Origin: UBA6183 sp034676125
GTDB taxonomy: Bacteria; Bacteroidota; Bacteroidia; UKL13-3
DNA: 7,288 bases
Assembly: GCA_034676125.1 (NCBI GenBank)
Contig: JAUCCO010000159.1
Span: 1 to 7,288, forward strand
Direction: 5' to 3'
Under the pieces are notes generated by a model, which had not been told where the DNA came from, ran no database searches, and saw nothing but the letters and a program-made list of their open reading frames with translations. Both the position numbers and the translations under genes were made by a program. Below are positions 5,888-7,288 of this stretch, in pieces (position 1 is the stretch's first letter; the number at the start of each line of letters is the position of its first letter).

Positions 5888-6334
5888 ATGAAAAAGACAC
5901 ACGTTTTACTTTTTATTTTGATGCAAACTTTGGCCTTGCCATTATTGGCTCAAGGTGAAGTAAAACGTGCGCTAAACCATTGGGAAGTTGAACAGCTTGA
6001 AAACTACAGCGACTCAATTTTATTGAAGCTGAAAAAAATATACTTTAAAGAGCTAAAAGAAAAAACACCCGAAAAATACCAACCACAACGTATTGCATTG
6101 GTAAGGGATTTTTTATGGCTGTTTGAGTTTTTTGAAGAACAATATACCTTTATCAATTTCTCTAAAAAAAACATATCGGTGATTATTGGCAAGCCTGACA
6201 AATCGTTTAAAGAAGAAGGCTTTGATGTGTTTGAATACAACCTTCAAAACAACCCACACTTTAAACTCAAGAACTTTAAATATAGTTTTGTATTTAAAAA
6301 CAATATATTGGTATCGGTAAAACGATATTATTAA
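5888..6334 (+). CDS. Small secreted protein of unknown function
   Basis: The 148-aa product begins with a clear signal peptide (MKKTHVLLFILMQTLALPLLA, cleavage most likely before Q22), so it is exported; no lipobox cysteine is present. The mature part begins with a lysine- and glutamate-rich helical segment (about 35-65), then an aromatic stretch FLWLFEFFEEQYTF (75-88). The C-terminal half has the order VIIGKPDKSF, a turn, FDVFEYNL, then KYSFVFKNNILVSVKRYY. That pattern of 'GkPd', '.w.Y' and a terminal '.F.n..l..v' recalls SmpA/OmlA-like (BamE-like) domains, but the match is weak and made by eye. I do not recognise the family otherwise. It starts 70 bp after the methyltransferase and ends 15 bp before the HAD phosphatase gene, so the two plus-strand genes may share a transcript. 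I see no convincing promoter in the upstream gap. Confidence 0.8.
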   Translation: MKKTHVLLFILMQTLALPLLAQGEVKRALNHWEVEQLENYSDSILLKLKKIYFKELKEKTPEKYQPQRIALVRDFLWLFEFFEEQYTFINFSKKNISVIIGKPDKSFKEEGFDVFEYNLQNNPHFKLKNFKYSFVFKNNILVSVKRYY

Positions 6335-6349
6335 CTACACATTTAACAC

Positions 6350-6997
6350 ATGATTAACTTTCCACCACAAACCGAACTTATAATTTTTGATATGGATGGT
6401 TTGTTAATAGACTCTGAGCCTTATTGGAAAATTGCCGAAAAGGAAGTGTTTGGCAAACATGGCTTAGCTTTAACTGATGAGCTTTTAAGGCAAGTTATGG
6501 GTTATAGATTAAGCGAAGTAGTGCAGCATTGGTTTGATTATAAACCGTGGTCCAACCCAGATTTAAAACAAACCGAAACCGAAATTTTGGCTTGTGTAAA
6601 AGCACTGATTATAGCCAACGCAAATGCCTTGCCTGGTGTTTACCAAACATTGCAATATTGCCAGCAACAGGGTTATAAAATTGCCCTAGCATCATCAAGT
6701 AATATGGAGTTGATAAATGCAGTTGTAGAGAAGCTAAACATTGCACAATACTTTAACTTAATTTGGAGTGCACAATACGAAGCGTATGGCAAACCACACC
6801 CTGCAGTATTTTTAAGTGTAGCCCAAAAATTACAAGTTGCCCCCACCAATTGTGCGGTGTTTGAAGATGCCATAAATGGAGTAATAGCAGCCAAAGCAGC
6901 CCGCATGTATTGTATTGCAGTGCCCGAAGAAATTAGTTTTAATGATGCGAGATTTGCTATTGCAGATGTTAAGCTAAAATCGTTGGTTGATTTATAG
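6350..6997 (+). CDS. hxpB: Hexitol phosphatase HxpB-like HAD hydrolase
   Basis: This 215-aa cytosolic enzyme belongs to the HAD superfamily, beta-phosphoglucomutase/phosphatase group, and closely follows Escherichia coli HxpB (YniC), which removes phosphate from hexitol phosphates and 2-deoxyglucose 6-phosphate. Motif I is FDMDGLLIDSEP with nucleophile D14 and acid/base D16. A helical cap occupies about residues 20-92. Motif II is LASSS (114-117), motif III is the lysine K148 in GKPHP, and motif IV is FEDAINGV with E172 and D173 binding magnesium. The C-terminal run KAARMYCIAVP, then DARFAIADVKL, is shared with HxpB, which supports this subfamily over PgmB. All catalytic residues are intact and the length is normal. 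It lies 15 bp downstream of a small secreted-protein gene, probably in the same transcript, with no Shine-Dalgarno. The exact substrate here is an inference. Confidence 0.9.
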   Translation: MINFPPQTELIIFDMDGLLIDSEPYWKIAEKEVFGKHGLALTDELLRQVMGYRLSEVVQHWFDYKPWSNPDLKQTETEILACVKALIIANANALPGVYQTLQYCQQQGYKIALASSSNMELINAVVEKLNIAQYFNLIWSAQYEAYGKPHPAVFLSVAQKLQVAPTNCAVFEDAINGVIAAKAARMYCIAVPEEISFNDARFAIADVKLKSLVDL

Positions 6998-7056
6998 TAC
7001 CTAAAATTAGTTGTATATCCGTTAGCTTACCAATAATTTTTCAGAACTATTAGGTA
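6998..7056 (+). other. Bulged stem-loop immediately after hxpB
   Basis: Starting at the base after the stop codon, TACCTAA (6998-7004) pairs with TTAGGTA (7050-7056), and after a 3-nt bulge TAGTT (7008-7012) pairs with AACTA (7045-7049). This makes 12 base pairs closing a 32-nt loop. A second arm, TTACC at 7027-7031, could instead pair with GGTAA at 7053-7057. It may stabilise the 3' end of the mRNA. The pairs are AT-rich, so chance is possible. Confidence 0.35.
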
Positions 7057-7141
7057 ACATATATAAATGGCTAATTATCTTTAAGGATTACTAAGAAATA
7101 ATAAGATTGATTATTGTTCGATTTTAAAAGTTAACTAAAAT

Positions 7142-7180
7142 AAAACTCCTTTTGGGTTGTTACCCAAGCCTGCTTTTTTT
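7142..7180 (+). terminator. Probable intrinsic terminator downstream of hxpB
   Basis: TTGGGT (7152-7157) and ACCCAA (7162-7167) form a perfect 6-bp stem with a 4-nt TGTT loop. Outside an internal loop, AAAA (7142-7145) can pair with the start of a seven-T run at 7174-7180. This hairpin followed by a T-run fits a rho-independent terminator on the plus strand, ending the secreted-protein/hxpB transcript about 145 bp after the stop codon. The six bases between stem and T-run make it slightly atypical. On the minus strand it is followed by TTTT only, so it may work weakly in that direction. Confidence 0.58.
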
Positions 7181-7248
7181 AGTAACATGATTAAGCTAAA
7201 AATGCTTTGTTTTACCTGAGCAAAATAACAATTAAACAGAAACCACTA

Positions 7249-7275
7249 TTAATAAAATCAACTGTCCGAAGACAG
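7249..7275 (-). terminator. C(UUCG)G tetraloop hairpin, probable terminator of a minus-strand gene beyond the edge
   Basis: Read on the minus strand, CTGTC (7275-7271), loop TTCG, GACAG (7266-7262) forms a 5-bp stem closed by a C-G pair around a UUCG tetraloop, an exceptionally stable RNA fold common in terminators. It is followed by TTGATTTTATTAAT, which is U-rich though interrupted. This suggests a minus-strand gene ends just right of the window. No gene was found between 6998 and 7288. Confidence 0.5.
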
Positions 7276-7288
7276 CATTTCCAAAAAA

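Noticed and set aside
6004..6906. Minus-strand frames at 6004-6240 and 6673-6906
   Set aside because: Both are antisense shadows of the secreted-protein gene and hxpB; neither encodes a recognisable protein.
1..7288. CRISPR arrays, tRNA or rRNA genes, insertion sequences, phage genes
   Set aside because: No regularly spaced repeats, cloverleaf with T-loop, transposase or integrase motifs, or terminal inverted repeats were found on either strand.

Overview
The window looks like a chromosomal segment from a low-GC member of the Bacteroidota. Four things point there: several upstream regions match or nearly match the Bacteroidota promoter -7 element TAnnTTTG; Shine-Dalgarno sequences are essentially absent; signal peptides end in the typical 'AQ' or 'GQ' style; and several proteins (a carboxypeptidase-regulatory-domain secreted protein, a small conserved protein of about 134 aa) belong to families I associate with this phylum. 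Species cannot be named from the sequence. No mobile element, CRISPR array, tRNA or rRNA is visible.

Layout. Positions 1-1274 (minus) hold the 5' 424 codons of ffh, the signal recognition particle GTPase, cut by the left edge near its C terminus. Across a gap of about 100 bp a divergent plus-strand pair begins: a DCC-family (DUF393) thiol-disulfide oxidoreductase-like protein (1374-1769) and, overlapping it by an ATGA, a free-standing Hanks-type protein kinase with a divergent catalytic loop (1766-2653). This pair converges on two minus-strand genes: a conserved protein of unknown function (2681-3085) with an excellent promoter that would give a nearly leaderless mRNA, and a YkuK/DUF458 RNase H-like protein (3161-3661). 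A 199-bp gap holding a degraded 9-nt periodic repeat and a small hairpin separates these from a secreted carboxypeptidase-regulatory-domain protein (3861-4601, minus).

That gene is divergent from an RlmI-type 23S rRNA m5C methyltransferase (plus, start most likely TTG at 4651). The two starts are only about 50 bp apart and the gap carries face-to-face candidate -7 elements. Downstream on the plus strand lie a small secreted protein with a possible SmpA/OmlA-like C-terminal region (5888-6334) and, 15 bp later, a hexitol phosphatase HxpB-like HAD enzyme (6350-6997). The last 291 bp contain no gene I can support but hold three RNA-hairpin candidates, including a plus-strand terminator and, on the minus strand, a C(UUCG)G tetraloop hairpin that probably ends a gene lying beyond the right edge.

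Overall this is mostly housekeeping content (protein targeting, rRNA modification, sugar-phosphate metabolism) with a few poorly characterised genes. I see no clear multi-gene novel system. The most unusual items are the translationally coupled DCC/kinase pair, the kinase's altered catalytic loop, and the leaderless-type promoter at 3090-3121.
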